From Janthinobacterium fluminis (lineage in GTDB: Bacteria > Pseudomonadota > Gammaproteobacteria > Burkholderiales > Burkholderiaceae_D), in the NCBI RefSeq assembly GCF_028595325.1, contig NZ_JAQQXR010000001.1, positions 186,001-250,000 on the forward strand: DNA of 64,000 nt, written 5' to 3'. Numbering within the stretch: position 1 is the stretch's first letter; each line of letters opens with the position of its first letter. Both the position numbers and the translations under genes were made by a program. Of the stretch, positions 36,554 to 46,720 are shown piece by piece. The notes beneath the pieces are model-generated. The model had not been told where the DNA came from, made no database searches, and worked only from the letters and a program-made list of their open reading frames with translations.

Positions 36554-38209
36554 TTGGCAAGCAAATTATTTCCTTTGGCGCTGCTGGCCGTTAGTCAGGG
36601 TGCTTTCGCCGTCGACCCGCCCGGTGCCGGCAGCCAGATCCAGCAGGTTCCGCCGGTGCCGCTGCCGCAGAAGCGCGCGCCGGAAATCCGCATCCAGCAA
36701 GGTGCGGTGGCGCCCGCCGTGCTGGACGACCATGAAAAAATTCTCGTCAAGCGCTTGCGCGTGGAGGCCGGCGGCGGCGTGCCCGAGGCCGAGCTGCTGG
36801 CCGCCACGGGCTTCCAGCCGGACAGCGAGCTGACGCTGGCGCAGTTGCGGGCGATGGCGGCCAAGGTCGCCGACCTGTACCACAGCCGCGGCTATTTCCT
36901 GGCGCAAGCCTTCCTGCCGGCCCAGGATATCGAGGATGGCGGCGTCACCATCGCCGTGCTGGAGGGGCGCTACGGCAACGTTAGCCTGCGCAACAGCAGC
37001 CGCGTCGCCGACGGCCTGGCCGGCGCGGTGCTGGGCGGCCTGGGGCAGGGCGAGCCCATCGCCACCGCCCCGCTGGAGCGCCGCCTGCTGCTGCTGTCGG
37101 ACATGCCGGGCGTCGAGGTCAGGTCGACGCTGGTGCCGGGCGCCTCCGTCGGCGCCTCCGACCTGATTGTCGAGGTGGTGCCGGGCAGCCGCGTCAACGG
37201 CAGCGTCGACGCCGACAACCAGGGCAACCGCTACACGGGCACCAAGCGCGTCGGTGCGACCCTGAACGTCAACGAGTTGCTCGGCTACGCCGACGTCGCC
37301 ACCGTGCGCGCCTTCACTTCGGCCGAGGGCTTGAATTATGCGCGCCTGTCCTACCAGGGGCAGTTCGGCCTGGCCAAGGGCGGGCTGGCCTACACGGCCA
37401 TGCATTACCGTCTCGGCGAGGAATTCGCCAGCCTGGAGGCGAACGGCACGGCCAGGATCGCCAGCGTGTACGGCAGTTATCCCCTGATCCGCTCGCGCAA
37501 CAACAGCCTGTATGCCCAGCTCAACTATGACAGCAAGCGTTTCCAGGACAAGGCCGACGTCAGCGGCGCGCTGGCCGACAAGCACGTCAAGGTGTGGATG
37601 GCCAATCTGAACGGCGACCGGCGCGGCAGCGGCGGCGCCAGCACTTATTCGCTGACCTGGACCAGCGGCAAGGTCGACATCCGCAGTGCGGCGGCGCTGG
37701 CGGCGGACCAGGCGACGGTGGGCAGCAACGGCCATTTCGACAAGTGGAGCCTGAGCCTGATGCACCTGCACAGCCTGGCGGAGAACACCTCGCTGTTCGC
37801 CTCGCTGAGCGTGCAGATGGCCTCGAAGAACCTGGATATTTCGGAAAAAATGGGCTTGGGCGGCGTCGGCGCCGTGCGCGCCTATCCCGGCGGCGAGGGC
37901 TATGCCGACCAGGGTTATGTGCTGAGCCTGGAGCTGCGCCGCAACCTGCCCGATTTCGGCGCGGCGCTGCCGGGTCAGCTGCAAGCGCTCGCCTTCGTCG
38001 ACACGGGCACGGTCAGCCTGAACAAGCATCCCTGGGCCGCCGGGGAGAACCGCAAGACGCTCAGCGGCGCCGGCCTCGGCCTGACCTGGATGGGCCAGAA
38101 CGGCCTGGCGCTGAAGCTGTACTACGCCCACAAACTGGGCGGCGCCGTGGCGACGTCGGCGCCGGATTCGGCCAGCCGCGTCTGGCTGCAGGCCGTCAAA
38201 TATTTTTAA
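36554..38209 (+). CDS. Two-partner secretion transporter (FhaC/ShlB/HecB family, TpsB)
   Basis: A 551-residue outer-membrane protein. A signal peptide (ends GAFA) and a Pro-rich linker (QQVPPVPLPQKRAPEIRIQQ) precede POTRA repeats (KILVKRLRVEAGGGVPEAEL and YFLAQAFLPAQDIEDGGVTI). The 16-strand barrel has the ShlB-type motif GLGGVGAVRAYPGGEG and a C-terminal strand ending in Phe (VWLQAVKYF). It should export the large protein encoded 57 bp downstream. The start is TTG at 36554, with AGGGGGG seven bases upstream. Confidence 0.92.
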   Translation: MASKLFPLALLAVSQGAFAVDPPGAGSQIQQVPPVPLPQKRAPEIRIQQGAVAPAVLDDHEKILVKRLRVEAGGGVPEAELLAATGFQPDSELTLAQLRAMAAKVADLYHSRGYFLAQAFLPAQDIEDGGVTIAVLEGRYGNVSLRNSSRVADGLAGAVLGGLGQGEPIATAPLERRLLLLSDMPGVEVRSTLVPGASVGASDLIVEVVPGSRVNGSVDADNQGNRYTGTKRVGATLNVNELLGYADVATVRAFTSAEGLNYARLSYQGQFGLAKGGLAYTAMHYRLGEEFASLEANGTARIASVYGSYPLIRSRNNSLYAQLNYDSKRFQDKADVSGALADKHVKVWMANLNGDRRGSGGASTYSLTWTSGKVDIRSAAALAADQATVGSNGHFDKWSLSLMHLHSLAENTSLFASLSVQMASKNLDISEKMGLGGVGAVRAYPGGEGYADQGYVLSLELRRNLPDFGAALPGQLQALAFVDTGTVSLNKHPWAAGENRKTLSGAGLGLTWMGQNGLALKLYYAHKLGGAVATSAPDSASRVWLQAVKYF

Positions 38210-38266
38210 CGCCGCCATTGCCGGCACTGGATACGCGCCGGCGCGCCGGCCTGGGGAGCTCGCATC

Positions 38267-41200
38267 ATGAATCGCATCTATCGTTCGATCTGGAGCCGCC
38301 GCGCCGGCACTTTCGTGGCCGTCTCGGAATTGGTCAAGAGCGCGGGCAAGCGGGCGCTGCCCGGCGCCGGCGGCACGCGCCCGGCGCTGAAGGCGCTGGC
38401 GGCGGCGCTGTTACTGGCCTTCGGCGCGCCGGCGCTGGCCTTGCCGACGGGCGCCAGCGTCGCCGCCGGCGCGGCCACGGTGGCCAGCGGCGCCGGCAAG
38501 TTGACGGTGACCCAGGGCAGCCAGAACGCCGTGCTGAACTGGAGCAGCTTCAATATCGGCCAGGGCGAGGCGGTCCAGTTCGTCCAGCCCAACGCGAACG
38601 CGGTGGCGCTGAACCGGGTGCTGGGGGCGCAGCCGTCGAGCATTCTCGGCAGCCTGTCGGCCAACGGCAAGGTGTTCCTGGTCAATCCGAACGGCATTTT
38701 GTTCGGCAAGGGCGCTTCGGTGAATGTCGGCGGGCTGGCGGCGTCGACGCTGGGCATTGCCGATGCCGATTTCATGGCCGGACGCTACCGCTTCGGCAAT
38801 GCCGGCGCCGGTGCGGTGCTCAACCAGGGCAGCATCAGCGCGCCCGGCGGTTATGTCGCGCTGCTCGGCGCCCAGGTGACGAACGAGGGCACCATCAACG
38901 CCCGCCTCGGTTCGGTGGCGCTGGCCGCCGGCAACGCCGTCACGCTCGATGTCGCCGGCGACGGCTTGCTGAACGTGGCCGTGAACCAGGGCGCGCTGCG
39001 GGCGCTGGTGCAGAACGGCGGGCTGATCCAGGCGGACGGCGGCCAGGTGCTGCTCAGCGCCCAGGCCGCCGGCACGCTGCTGCAGACGGCCGTCAACAAC
39101 ACCGGCGTCATCGAGGCGCACACGATACAGAACCGCAATGGCAGCATCAAGCTGCTCGGCGACATGCAGTCGGGCACGGTGAAGCTGGCCGGCCGCCTTG
39201 ACGCCGGCGCGCCCGACGGCGGCAACGGCGGTTTCGTCGAGACGTCGGCGGCCCATGTGCAGATCGCCGCCGACGCCCGCGTCACGACGGCGGCCGGCCA
39301 CGGCCTGGCGGGCACCTGGCTGGTCGATCCCAGCGACTTCACCATCGCCGCCAGCGGCGGCGACATGACGGGCGCTACGCTGTCGAGCAATCTGGCCGGC
39401 GGCAACGTGACCATTTTGAGCACCTCGGGCGGCAGCGGCACGGCCGGCAACGTCAACGTCAACGACACGGTGGCATGGTCGGCCAACACGCTGACGCTGA
39501 ACGCGCAAAACAATATCAACATTAACACGGCGATGAACGGTTCCGGCAGCGCCAGCCTGGCCTTGAAGTACGGCCAGGCGGCCGTCGCGGCCGGCAACGG
39601 CAGCACCGTTAATGTGGCGGCGCCGGTGAACCTGCCGTCGGGCGCGCATTTCAGCACCCAGCTGGGCTCGAACGGCGCCACGGTCAACTACACGGTCATC
39701 AACAGCCTGGGCGCGGCCGGCAGCGCCAGCGGCACGGACTTGCAGGGCATGGCGGGCGGTCTGGCCGGCAATTACGCGCTCGGCAGCAATATCGACGCGC
39801 GCGCCACCAGCGCCTGGAACAGCAACGCCGGCTTTGCCCCGGTCGGCAGCGCCGGCAGCCCCTTCACCGGCAAGTTCGACGGCCTGGGCCATGTCATCAC
39901 GGGACTGGCCAGCAACCGCATGGATGCCGACGTCGGCCTGTTCGGCAGCATCGGCAGCGCCGGCGTGGTGCGCAACCTGGGGCTGGAGGGCGGCAGCATG
40001 GCCGGCGGCAGCGCCACCTATGGCAGCGCCTTCGGCATCGGCGGCCTGGCCGGACGCAACCTGGGCAGCGTCGACAAGGTCTATAACACCGGCACGGTCA
40101 GCGCCGCCGGCGGTTACGGCAATGGCGCCGGCCTGGTCGGCAATAACGACGGCAGCATCAGCAATAGTTACGCGACGGGGGCGATCAGCGGCAGCGCTTA
40201 CGCGTCGATCGGCGGCTTGGCGGGGAAAAACACCGGCACCATCACGTACAGCTACGCGACGGGCAATGTGAGCAGCAGCGACGGCTATGCCGGCGGCCTG
40301 GTGCTGAGTAATGCCGGCGGCATCATCGACCACAGTTTTGCCACGGGCAATGTGGCGGCCAGTTCCTACGGCGGCGGCCTGGCCAGCGGCAACAACAGCG
40401 GCGGCACGATACGCTACAGTCATGCGACGGGCACGGTGACGGGCAACAACGGCACCGGCGGCCTGGTCGGCTCGAACGCGGACGCCGGCACGAGCATCCT
40501 GAACAGCTACGCCACCGGCGCCGTGACGGCCACCGGCACCTTCATCGGCGGCCTGGTCGGCATCAGCAACCAGGCCACTATCAGCAACAGTTACGCCACC
40601 GGCAATGTGACGGGGGTGAACACGGTCGGCGGCCTGGTCGGCTACAACATCGGCACGGTCAGCAACAGTTACGCCGCCGGCCTGGTGACGGGGACGACAC
40701 GCTTCGGCGCCGTGCTGGGGGATAACTACAACGGCACGATCACCACCAGTTACTTCAATTCCACCGTCAACGGCGCCACGGCGGGCATCGGCTTCGCCCA
40801 GGCCGGCCATTTCACCGGCACCACCGGCCTGACGACGACGCAGATGAAGACGGCGGCGAATTTCGTCGGCTTCACGTTCACGACGACGCCCGGCGCCGCC
40901 GGCAACAACTGGGTGCTGGTCGACGTCGACGGCACGCTCAACAATGCCGGCGCCACGCTGGGCGCGGCCTATCCGATGCTGTCCTCCGAGTACTCGACGA
41001 ACATCACCGGCGCGCACCAGTTGCAACTGATGGCGATGAATCTGGCGGGCACGTTCACGCTGGGGCGGAGTTTCTCGGCGGCGAAGACGGCCGGCACCAG
41101 CGACGTCTGGCATGGCAGCAGCTTCATTCCGGTGGGCCGCTTCGCCGGCCAGTTCAGCGGCAGCCTGGACGGCAAGGGCTATGTCGTCAGCGGCTTGAAC

Positions 41201-44200
41201 ATCAACCTGGCGGCGACGGACAACGTCGGCCTGTTCGGCGTCGTCGGCGCCGGCGGCAGCGTCAGCAACGTCGGCCTGGAGGGCGGCAGTATTACCGGGC
41301 GCAATAACGTCGGCGGGATCGCCGGGCGCAACGCCGGCACCATCCGCAGCAGCTTCGTCGCCAGCCCCCTGTCCGGCAACGGCAATGTCGGCGGCCTGGT
41401 GGGCTATAACACCGGCACCGTCGCCGACACCTACGCCAGCGGCACCGTCGCCGGCACGGCGCAGGTGGGCGGCCTGGTGGGGCAGAATTACGCCGGTTCC
41501 GTCAGCACCAGTTACGCGACGGGGGCGGCCACGGGGGCCAGCGGCGTCGGCGGCCTGGTGGGCTTGAACTATGCGGGCAGCGTCTCCACCAGCTTCTGGG
41601 ACTTGACGACGTCGGGCAGGGCCAGCAGTTCCGGCGGCTTGGGCATGGCGACGGCGAATATGCAGACGCTGGCCAATTTCAACAGCGCCACGTCGGCCAA
41701 CGGCAGCGCCAATCCGAACTGGAATTTGACGTCGGTCTGGGCGCTCTACGACGGCCACAGTTATCCGCTGTTGCGGGCCTTTATGACGCCGCTGACGGTG
41801 ACGGCGAACAATGCCAGCAAGACCTACGACGGCGCGGCCTACAGTGGCGGCAACGGCGTGCGCTATTCGCGCGTGACCGACGGTAATTTGCTGGGCGCGG
41901 CCACCTACGGCGGCTCCTCCCAGGGCGCCGTCAACGCCGGCACCTACGCGATCACGCCGGGCGGCTTCTATTCGACGGGGCAGCACGGCTATTTGATCGC
42001 TTACGAGAACGGCACGCTGACGGTGGACCCGGCCGCGCTGACCGTGCTCAACGTCACCGGCACCGTGGTCGCCAACAAGGTGTATGACGGCACCACGGCG
42101 GCGGCCCTGAGCATGGGCGTGCTGCAGGGCGTGCTGGGCGGCGACGTCGGCCTCGTGTCGCTGATCGAATCGGGATTTTTCGCCAGCAAGAACGTGGGCA
42201 ACAATATCGCCGTGACGGCCACCGACACGCTGAGCGGCGCGGCGGCGGGCAATTACACGCTGGTGCAACCGACCGGCTTGACGGCGAATATCACGCCGGC
42301 GACCATCAGCAGCGTCAGCGGCATCACGGCGGGCAACAAGGTGTATGACGGCTTGACGGCGGCGGTGTTGAGCAGCGGCGCCGCCGTGTTCAACGGCATG
42401 GTGGCCGGCGACAGCCTGTCCGTGACGGGCGCCAGCGGCGTGTTCGCCGACAAGAATGCCGGCGCCGGCAAGAGCGTTGGCATTTCCGGCATCACGCTGG
42501 CCGGCATCGACGCCGGCAATTACATTTTATCGAGCGGCGCGGCCAGCGCGACGGCGACCATCACGCCCAAGGCCCTGACGCTCACCGGCATGGCGGCCGG
42601 CAACAAGGTGTATGACGGCACGGACCTGGCCGGTCTGAGCGGCGGCGCCTTGAGCGGCCTGGTCGGCACGGAGACGCTGGGCTTCTCCGGCCAGACGGGG
42701 CACTTTTCCGACAAAAACGTTGCCAACGGCAAGGCCGTCACCGTTACCGGCGTGGTGCTGGCCGACGCCGGTTTCGGCGCCACGGCCGGGCTGGCCGGCA
42801 ATTACACGGTCGCCAATCCGACTGGCTTGACGGCGTCGGTCACGCCGGCCGCGATCAGTGGCGTGACGGGCCTGGGCGCCAACAACAAGGTCTACGACGG
42901 CGGCACCGGCGCCGTGCTGGTGACGGGCGGCGCCGTCTTCAACGGCATGGTGGCCGGCGACAGCCTGTCGCTGACGGGCGCCAGCGGCGTGTTCGCCGAC
43001 AAGAACGCCGGCGCGGGCAAGACCGTCAACGTCAGCGGCATTGTGCTGGCCGGTACGGACGCCGGCAATTACACCTTGACCAGCGGCAGCGGCAGCGCCA
43101 CGGCCGACATCACGCCGAAGGCGCTGACGGTGACGGGCGTGACGGCGGGCGGCAAGGTGTATGACGGCACGGCCACGGCCAGCTTGTCCGGCGGTACGCT
43201 GAGCGGCCTGGTCGGCACGGAAACGCTGACCCTGGCCGGCTTGAGCGGTATTTTTGCCGACAAAAACGCCGGCGTCGGCAAGACTGTCGCCGTCAGCGGC
43301 GCCGCGCTGGTCGACGCCGGCACCGGCCCGACGGCCGGATTGGCCGCGAACTATACGGTCGCCAGCCCCGCCGGCCTGACGGCGACGATCACGCAGGCGA
43401 CGATCAGCAGCGTGACGGGCCTGGGCGCCGACAACAAGGTCTACGACGGCGGCACCGGCGCCGTGCTGGCGACGGGCGGCGCCGTCTTCAACGGCATGGT
43501 GGCCGGCGACAGTCTGTCGCTGACGGGCGCCAGCGGCGTGTTCGCCGACAAGAACGCCGGCACGGGCAAGACCGTCAACGTCAGCGGCATCGTGCTGGCC
43601 GGTACGGACGCCGGCAATTACACCTTGACCAGCGGCAGCGGCAGCGCCACGGCCGACATCACGCCGAAGGCGCTGACGGTGACGGGCATGACGGCGAGCG
43701 GCAAGGTGTATGACGGCACGGCCACGGCCAGCTTGTCCGGCGGTACGCTGAGCGGCCTGGTCGGCACGGAAACGCTGGCCTTGAGCGGCATGGTCGGCAG
43801 TTTCGCCGACAAGCACGCCGGCGTCGGCAAGGCCGTCACGGTCAGCGGCGCGGCGCTGGCCGATGCCGGTTCGGACGCCACGGCGGGGCTGGCCAGCAAT
43901 TACACGGTCGGCAATCCGGCCGCGCTGACGGCGACGATCACGCCGGCGACGATCAGCGCCGTCGGCGGCCTGGGCGCCGCCAGCAAGGTGTATGACGGCG
44001 GCACCGGCGCGGTGCTGAGTACGGCCGGCGCCATCTTCGGCGGCATGCTGGCGGGTGACAGCCTGGCCGTCGGCAGCGCCAGTGGCGCGTTCTCCGACAA
44101 GAACGCCGGCGTCGGCAAGACGGTCGGCATCGGCGGCATCACGCTGGCTGGCGCGGACGCCGGCAACTACACGCTGGCCAGCACGGTCGCCACCGCGACG

Positions 44201-45001
44201 GCGGACATCAGCGCCGCGACCTTGCTGGTCGCGGCGACGGCGGCGAACAAGGTCTACGACGGCAATAGCAACGCCGTCGTGAGCCTTGGCGACAACCGCA
44301 TTGCGGGCGACGTGCTGACTTTGAGCAGCGGCGGCGCCAGCTTTGCCGACAAGAATGCCGGCACGGGCAAGGCGGTGACGGTGACGGGGATCGGCGTCAG
44401 CGGCGCCGACGCCGGCAACTATATCGTCAACGCCACGGCGACGGCGACGGCGGACATCACGCCGGCGGCGCTGACCGTGACGGCGAACAATGCCACGAAA
44501 GCGTCGGGGCAGCCCAATCCGCTGTTCGGCGCCACGTATTCGGCGCTGCAGCCGGGCGATACGCTGGCGTCGGCGTTGACGGGCACGCTAGGCTTCGCCA
44601 CGCCGGCCACCACCACCTCGGCCGCCGGCGATTACCGCATCACGCCATCCGGCCAGCAAGCGGGCAATTATGTGTTGACTTATGTAGACGGCGTGTTGAG
44701 CGTCACTGGCGCCAGTGCCCCCGCCGCGCTGCCGAATGTGCTGGCCAGCGCGATCGCGATGACGGCGGTGGCCCCGTCCCAGGGCAATATGGTCGGGCAG
44801 AACCAACTGCTGACGCTGGATGCTCCCGCCGCGGCGCCGGCGACATCGAGGAAAACGTCGAGCGACGAGACGGCGCCGGCGGTGCAGACGCTAGGCAGCG
44901 TGGTGACGAATATGCTGCCCGGGCTGAATCTGACGGTGATCGACCTGGGCCTCAAGTTGCCGGCAACGGGGCGGGGCAACGACAAGGGCGCGGCGCAGTA
45001 G
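38267..45001 (+). CDS. Filamentous-hemagglutinin-type exoprotein (TpsA) with GLUG, YDG and MBG repeats
   Basis: A 2244-residue secreted protein. It opens with an extended signal peptide (MNRIYRSIWSRRAGTFVAVS) and hydrophobic core to about residue 61. The TPS/haemagglutination-activity domain follows, with LVNPNGILFGKGASVNVGG near residue 140. GLUG repeats (GGLVGxNxGTVSNSYAxGxV) fill about residues 545-825 and 1005-1112. About ten YDG repeats (KVYDGTxxAxLS...) span about 1178-2045, then an MBG-type module (ALTVTANNATKASGQPNPLF). The end is not a CdiA-type toxin, so an adhesin or matrix role is likelier. It is the substrate of the upstream transporter. Confidence 0.93.
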   Translation: MNRIYRSIWSRRAGTFVAVSELVKSAGKRALPGAGGTRPALKALAAALLLAFGAPALALPTGASVAAGAATVASGAGKLTVTQGSQNAVLNWSSFNIGQGEAVQFVQPNANAVALNRVLGAQPSSILGSLSANGKVFLVNPNGILFGKGASVNVGGLAASTLGIADADFMAGRYRFGNAGAGAVLNQGSISAPGGYVALLGAQVTNEGTINARLGSVALAAGNAVTLDVAGDGLLNVAVNQGALRALVQNGGLIQADGGQVLLSAQAAGTLLQTAVNNTGVIEAHTIQNRNGSIKLLGDMQSGTVKLAGRLDAGAPDGGNGGFVETSAAHVQIAADARVTTAAGHGLAGTWLVDPSDFTIAASGGDMTGATLSSNLAGGNVTILSTSGGSGTAGNVNVNDTVAWSANTLTLNAQNNININTAMNGSGSASLALKYGQAAVAAGNGSTVNVAAPVNLPSGAHFSTQLGSNGATVNYTVINSLGAAGSASGTDLQGMAGGLAGNYALGSNIDARATSAWNSNAGFAPVGSAGSPFTGKFDGLGHVITGLASNRMDADVGLFGSIGSAGVVRNLGLEGGSMAGGSATYGSAFGIGGLAGRNLGSVDKVYNTGTVSAAGGYGNGAGLVGNNDGSISNSYATGAISGSAYASIGGLAGKNTGTITYSYATGNVSSSDGYAGGLVLSNAGGIIDHSFATGNVAASSYGGGLASGNNSGGTIRYSHATGTVTGNNGTGGLVGSNADAGTSILNSYATGAVTATGTFIGGLVGISNQATISNSYATGNVTGVNTVGGLVGYNIGTVSNSYAAGLVTGTTRFGAVLGDNYNGTITTSYFNSTVNGATAGIGFAQAGHFTGTTGLTTTQMKTAANFVGFTFTTTPGAAGNNWVLVDVDGTLNNAGATLGAAYPMLSSEYSTNITGAHQLQLMAMNLAGTFTLGRSFSAAKTAGTSDVWHGSSFIPVGRFAGQFSGSLDGKGYVVSGLNINLAATDNVGLFGVVGAGGSVSNVGLEGGSITGRNNVGGIAGRNAGTIRSSFVASPLSGNGNVGGLVGYNTGTVADTYASGTVAGTAQVGGLVGQNYAGSVSTSYATGAATGASGVGGLVGLNYAGSVSTSFWDLTTSGRASSSGGLGMATANMQTLANFNSATSANGSANPNWNLTSVWALYDGHSYPLLRAFMTPLTVTANNASKTYDGAAYSGGNGVRYSRVTDGNLLGAATYGGSSQGAVNAGTYAITPGGFYSTGQHGYLIAYENGTLTVDPAALTVLNVTGTVVANKVYDGTTAAALSMGVLQGVLGGDVGLVSLIESGFFASKNVGNNIAVTATDTLSGAAAGNYTLVQPTGLTANITPATISSVSGITAGNKVYDGLTAAVLSSGAAVFNGMVAGDSLSVTGASGVFADKNAGAGKSVGISGITLAGIDAGNYILSSGAASATATITPKALTLTGMAAGNKVYDGTDLAGLSGGALSGLVGTETLGFSGQTGHFSDKNVANGKAVTVTGVVLADAGFGATAGLAGNYTVANPTGLTASVTPAAISGVTGLGANNKVYDGGTGAVLVTGGAVFNGMVAGDSLSLTGASGVFADKNAGAGKTVNVSGIVLAGTDAGNYTLTSGSGSATADITPKALTVTGVTAGGKVYDGTATASLSGGTLSGLVGTETLTLAGLSGIFADKNAGVGKTVAVSGAALVDAGTGPTAGLAANYTVASPAGLTATITQATISSVTGLGADNKVYDGGTGAVLATGGAVFNGMVAGDSLSLTGASGVFADKNAGTGKTVNVSGIVLAGTDAGNYTLTSGSGSATADITPKALTVTGMTASGKVYDGTATASLSGGTLSGLVGTETLALSGMVGSFADKHAGVGKAVTVSGAALADAGSDATAGLASNYTVGNPAALTATITPATISAVGGLGAASKVYDGGTGAVLSTAGAIFGGMLAGDSLAVGSASGAFSDKNAGVGKTVGIGGITLAGADAGNYTLASTVATATADISAATLLVAATAANKVYDGNSNAVVSLGDNRIAGDVLTLSSGGASFADKNAGTGKAVTVTGIGVSGADAGNYIVNATATATADITPAALTVTANNATKASGQPNPLFGATYSALQPGDTLASALTGTLGFATPATTTSAAGDYRITPSGQQAGNYVLTYVDGVLSVTGASAPAALPNVLASAIAMTAVAPSQGNMVGQNQLLTLDAPAAAPATSRKTSSDETAPAVQTLGSVVTNMLPGLNLTVIDLGLKLPATGRGNDKGAAQ
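42861..43228 (+). repeat. Near-identical intragenic repeat in the exoprotein, copy A
   Basis: This 368-bp stretch recurs at 43410-43777 with only about eight differences by eye, giving a 549-bp (183-codon) period. It covers a YDG repeat pair (GGTGAVL... and GTATASLSGG...). Confidence 0.85.
43410..43777 (+). repeat. Near-identical intragenic repeat in the exoprotein, copy B
   Basis: Second copy of the 368-bp unit at 42861, offset by exactly 549 bp and in frame. The remaining YDG repeats in the gene are more diverged, so this duplication is recent or maintained by conversion. Confidence 0.85.
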
Positions 45002-45007
45002 CGCCGC

Positions 45008-45622
45008 TCAGCGGCTCAGCGGCGCCAGCGCCAGTGTCAGGCCAAGGCCCATCAGGACGGCGCCGATGCCTTTGTTGAGCACGCGCTGGCCGCGCAGCAT
45101 GGCGCCGCGCAGGCGCGCGTTGGAAAAGAACAGCGCGACGAGGCCAAACCAGAAGCCGTGGGCCAGCGACATGAACAAGCCGTAGCCGATCCGGGCGCCG
45201 AGGGCGGTGTCGGCGCTCACCACCTGCGTGTAGGTGCTGAGGACAAACAGTGTCGTCTTCGGGTTGAGCGCATTGGTCATGAAGCCGGCGCGCAGGGAGG
45301 CCAGCGCGCCGCTGGCCGTGCGGGCGCGTTCGGCGTCGGGAACGGCCGGCGCCATGAAGGTGCGGCAGCCGGTGTAGACCAGATAGGCCGCGCCGGCCAG
45401 CTTGATGGCGACGAACAGCGTGGGCGAGTGGGCGATCAGCAGGCCCACGCCGAGCATGGTGTAGATGACATGCACTTGCACGCCGAGGGCGATGCCGGCG
45501 GCGGCCAGCAGCCCGGCGTGGCGGCCGTGCAGATAGCTGTTGCGCGTCACCATCGCGAAGTCCGCGCCCGGACTGATGACGGCCAGGATGGTGATGGCGG
45601 CGACGGCGAGCAATTCATTCAT
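45008..45622 (-). CDS. LysE/RhtB family amino-acid exporter
   Basis: A 204-residue inner-membrane protein with about six hydrophobic helices. It has the family signature near the start, AVISPGADFAMVTRNSYLHG, and the later GFMTNALNPKTTLFVLSTYT. LysE/RhtB proteins export amino acids or related small molecules; substrate unknown. Start ATG 45622; the open frame upstream is not coding. A divergent LysR-type gene 106 bp away is the likely regulator. Convergent with the exoprotein gene, with 6 bp between. Confidence 0.9.
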   Translation of the reverse strand: MNELLAVAAITILAVISPGADFAMVTRNSYLHGRHAGLLAAAGIALGVQVHVIYTMLGVGLLIAHSPTLFVAIKLAGAAYLVYTGCRTFMAPAVPDAERARTASGALASLRAGFMTNALNPKTTLFVLSTYTQVVSADTALGARIGYGLFMSLAHGFWFGLVALFFSNARLRGAMLRGQRVLNKGIGAVLMGLGLTLALAPLSR

Positions 45623-45728
45623 GGCATTTTCCTTGTTTGCCCCGTGTGGGGAATACGGCATTTTTCCCGATACGCAAGGCAATGAAAAACGATTTATACT
45701 CAGGTAAATACTTGAGGAAAAATCACAG

Positions 45729-46631
45729 ATGACATCGCATGCCCCTTCATTGAACGCGATCCGCATGTTCGAGGTCGCGGCGCGCCACCTGAGCTTCGTG
45801 CGCGCGGCCGAGGAGCTGCACTTGACGCACGGCGCCGTCAGCCGGCAGATCCGGCTGTTGGAGGACACTCTCGGCGTGGCCTTGTTCGAGCGGCGCAACC
45901 GGGCAGTTTTTCTCACGCGTGAAGGGGCCGCCTTCCAGCTCACCTGCGCCGACGTGATGGCGCGGCTGGCCAGCGGCATACGCGCCATCCAGCAGGCTGG
46001 CGAGTCGGCCCTGGTGCTGTCGTGCGAGCCGACGCTGGCGATGCGCTGGCTGATACCGCGCCTGGGCGCCTTCCGCGAGCGCTTCCCGCGGATCGAACTG
46101 CATCTGGTCGCCGCCGGCGGCCCGGTCGATTTCCGCCGCGGCCACGTCGATCTGGCGCTGCGCCGCAACGATTTTCAGTGGGGCACCGACTGCCACGCCG
46201 AGCCCGTCGCGCGCGAGTGGACGGCGCCGGTGTGCGCGCCGGCCTTGCTGGAGGCCGGGCAGTTGCATCTGGAACGGCATTGCCAGTTGCACACGGCGTC
46301 GCGGCCGGACGCGTGGCCGTGCTGGGGCGCGGCCAGCGGGCGGGCGACACCGGCGTCCCGGACGGCCCGCTACGAGCATTTCTATCTGAGCCTGCAGGCG
46401 GCCGGCGCCGGCCTGGGCGTGGCCATCGGCTCCGTCTACATGGTCGGCGAGGAGCTGGCGAACGGGCGCCTGGTGGCGCCGGCCGGCTTCGTCGAGGACG
46501 GCTCCGATTATTATTTGCTGTCGCCCACGCCCTTCGCCGGCGACGCGCGCCGCCTCGACGTGCTCGGCTGGCTGCGCGAGGAGCTGGCGGCGACCCGGGC
46601 GAGGGGCGTCGACGGCGACGCCACCAAATAA
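45729..46631 (+). CDS. LysR-type transcriptional regulator (GcvA-like)
   Basis: A 300-residue regulator. The N-terminal winged helix-turn-helix reads LNAIRMFEVAARHLSFVRAA, then ELHLTHGAVSRQIRLLEDTL and GVALFERRNRAVFLTREGAA. The effector domain begins near residue 95 (LVLSCEPTLAMRWLIPRLGA). The LNALRxFExAARHxSFxxAA-like opening is typical of the GcvA subgroup. It is divergent from the LysE exporter, the common arrangement in which the regulator controls both from the shared 106-bp region. The effector is unknown. Confidence 0.92.
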   Translation: MTSHAPSLNAIRMFEVAARHLSFVRAAEELHLTHGAVSRQIRLLEDTLGVALFERRNRAVFLTREGAAFQLTCADVMARLASGIRAIQQAGESALVLSCEPTLAMRWLIPRLGAFRERFPRIELHLVAAGGPVDFRRGHVDLALRRNDFQWGTDCHAEPVAREWTAPVCAPALLEAGQLHLERHCQLHTASRPDAWPCWGAASGRATPASRTARYEHFYLSLQAAGAGLGVAIGSVYMVGEELANGRLVAPAGFVEDGSDYYLLSPTPFAGDARRLDVLGWLREELAATRARGVDGDATK

Positions 46632-46720
46632 ATCGTTTTCTTGGGGAACTTTCTATCGGGCCGTCAGTCCAACTTCGTTAAAACCCTGCTGCCAGACTCG
46701 GCAGCATCGACGAGGTGACT

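Noticed and set aside
38411..42268. 1285-codon open frame antisense to the exoprotein gene
   Set aside because: It mirrors the repeat structure and codon bias of the real gene on the other strand; Arg/Ala/Gln-rich translation, no signal or domain. A by-product of high GC.
41800..44460. Regularly spaced repeats that could suggest a CRISPR-like array
   Set aside because: They are in-frame protein repeats of about 90 residues (YDG), not short direct repeats with unique spacers.
38267..45001. Contact-dependent inhibition (CdiA) toxin
   Set aside because: No VENN-type motif, no toxin-like C-terminus and no immunity gene downstream; the next gene is a convergent LysE exporter.
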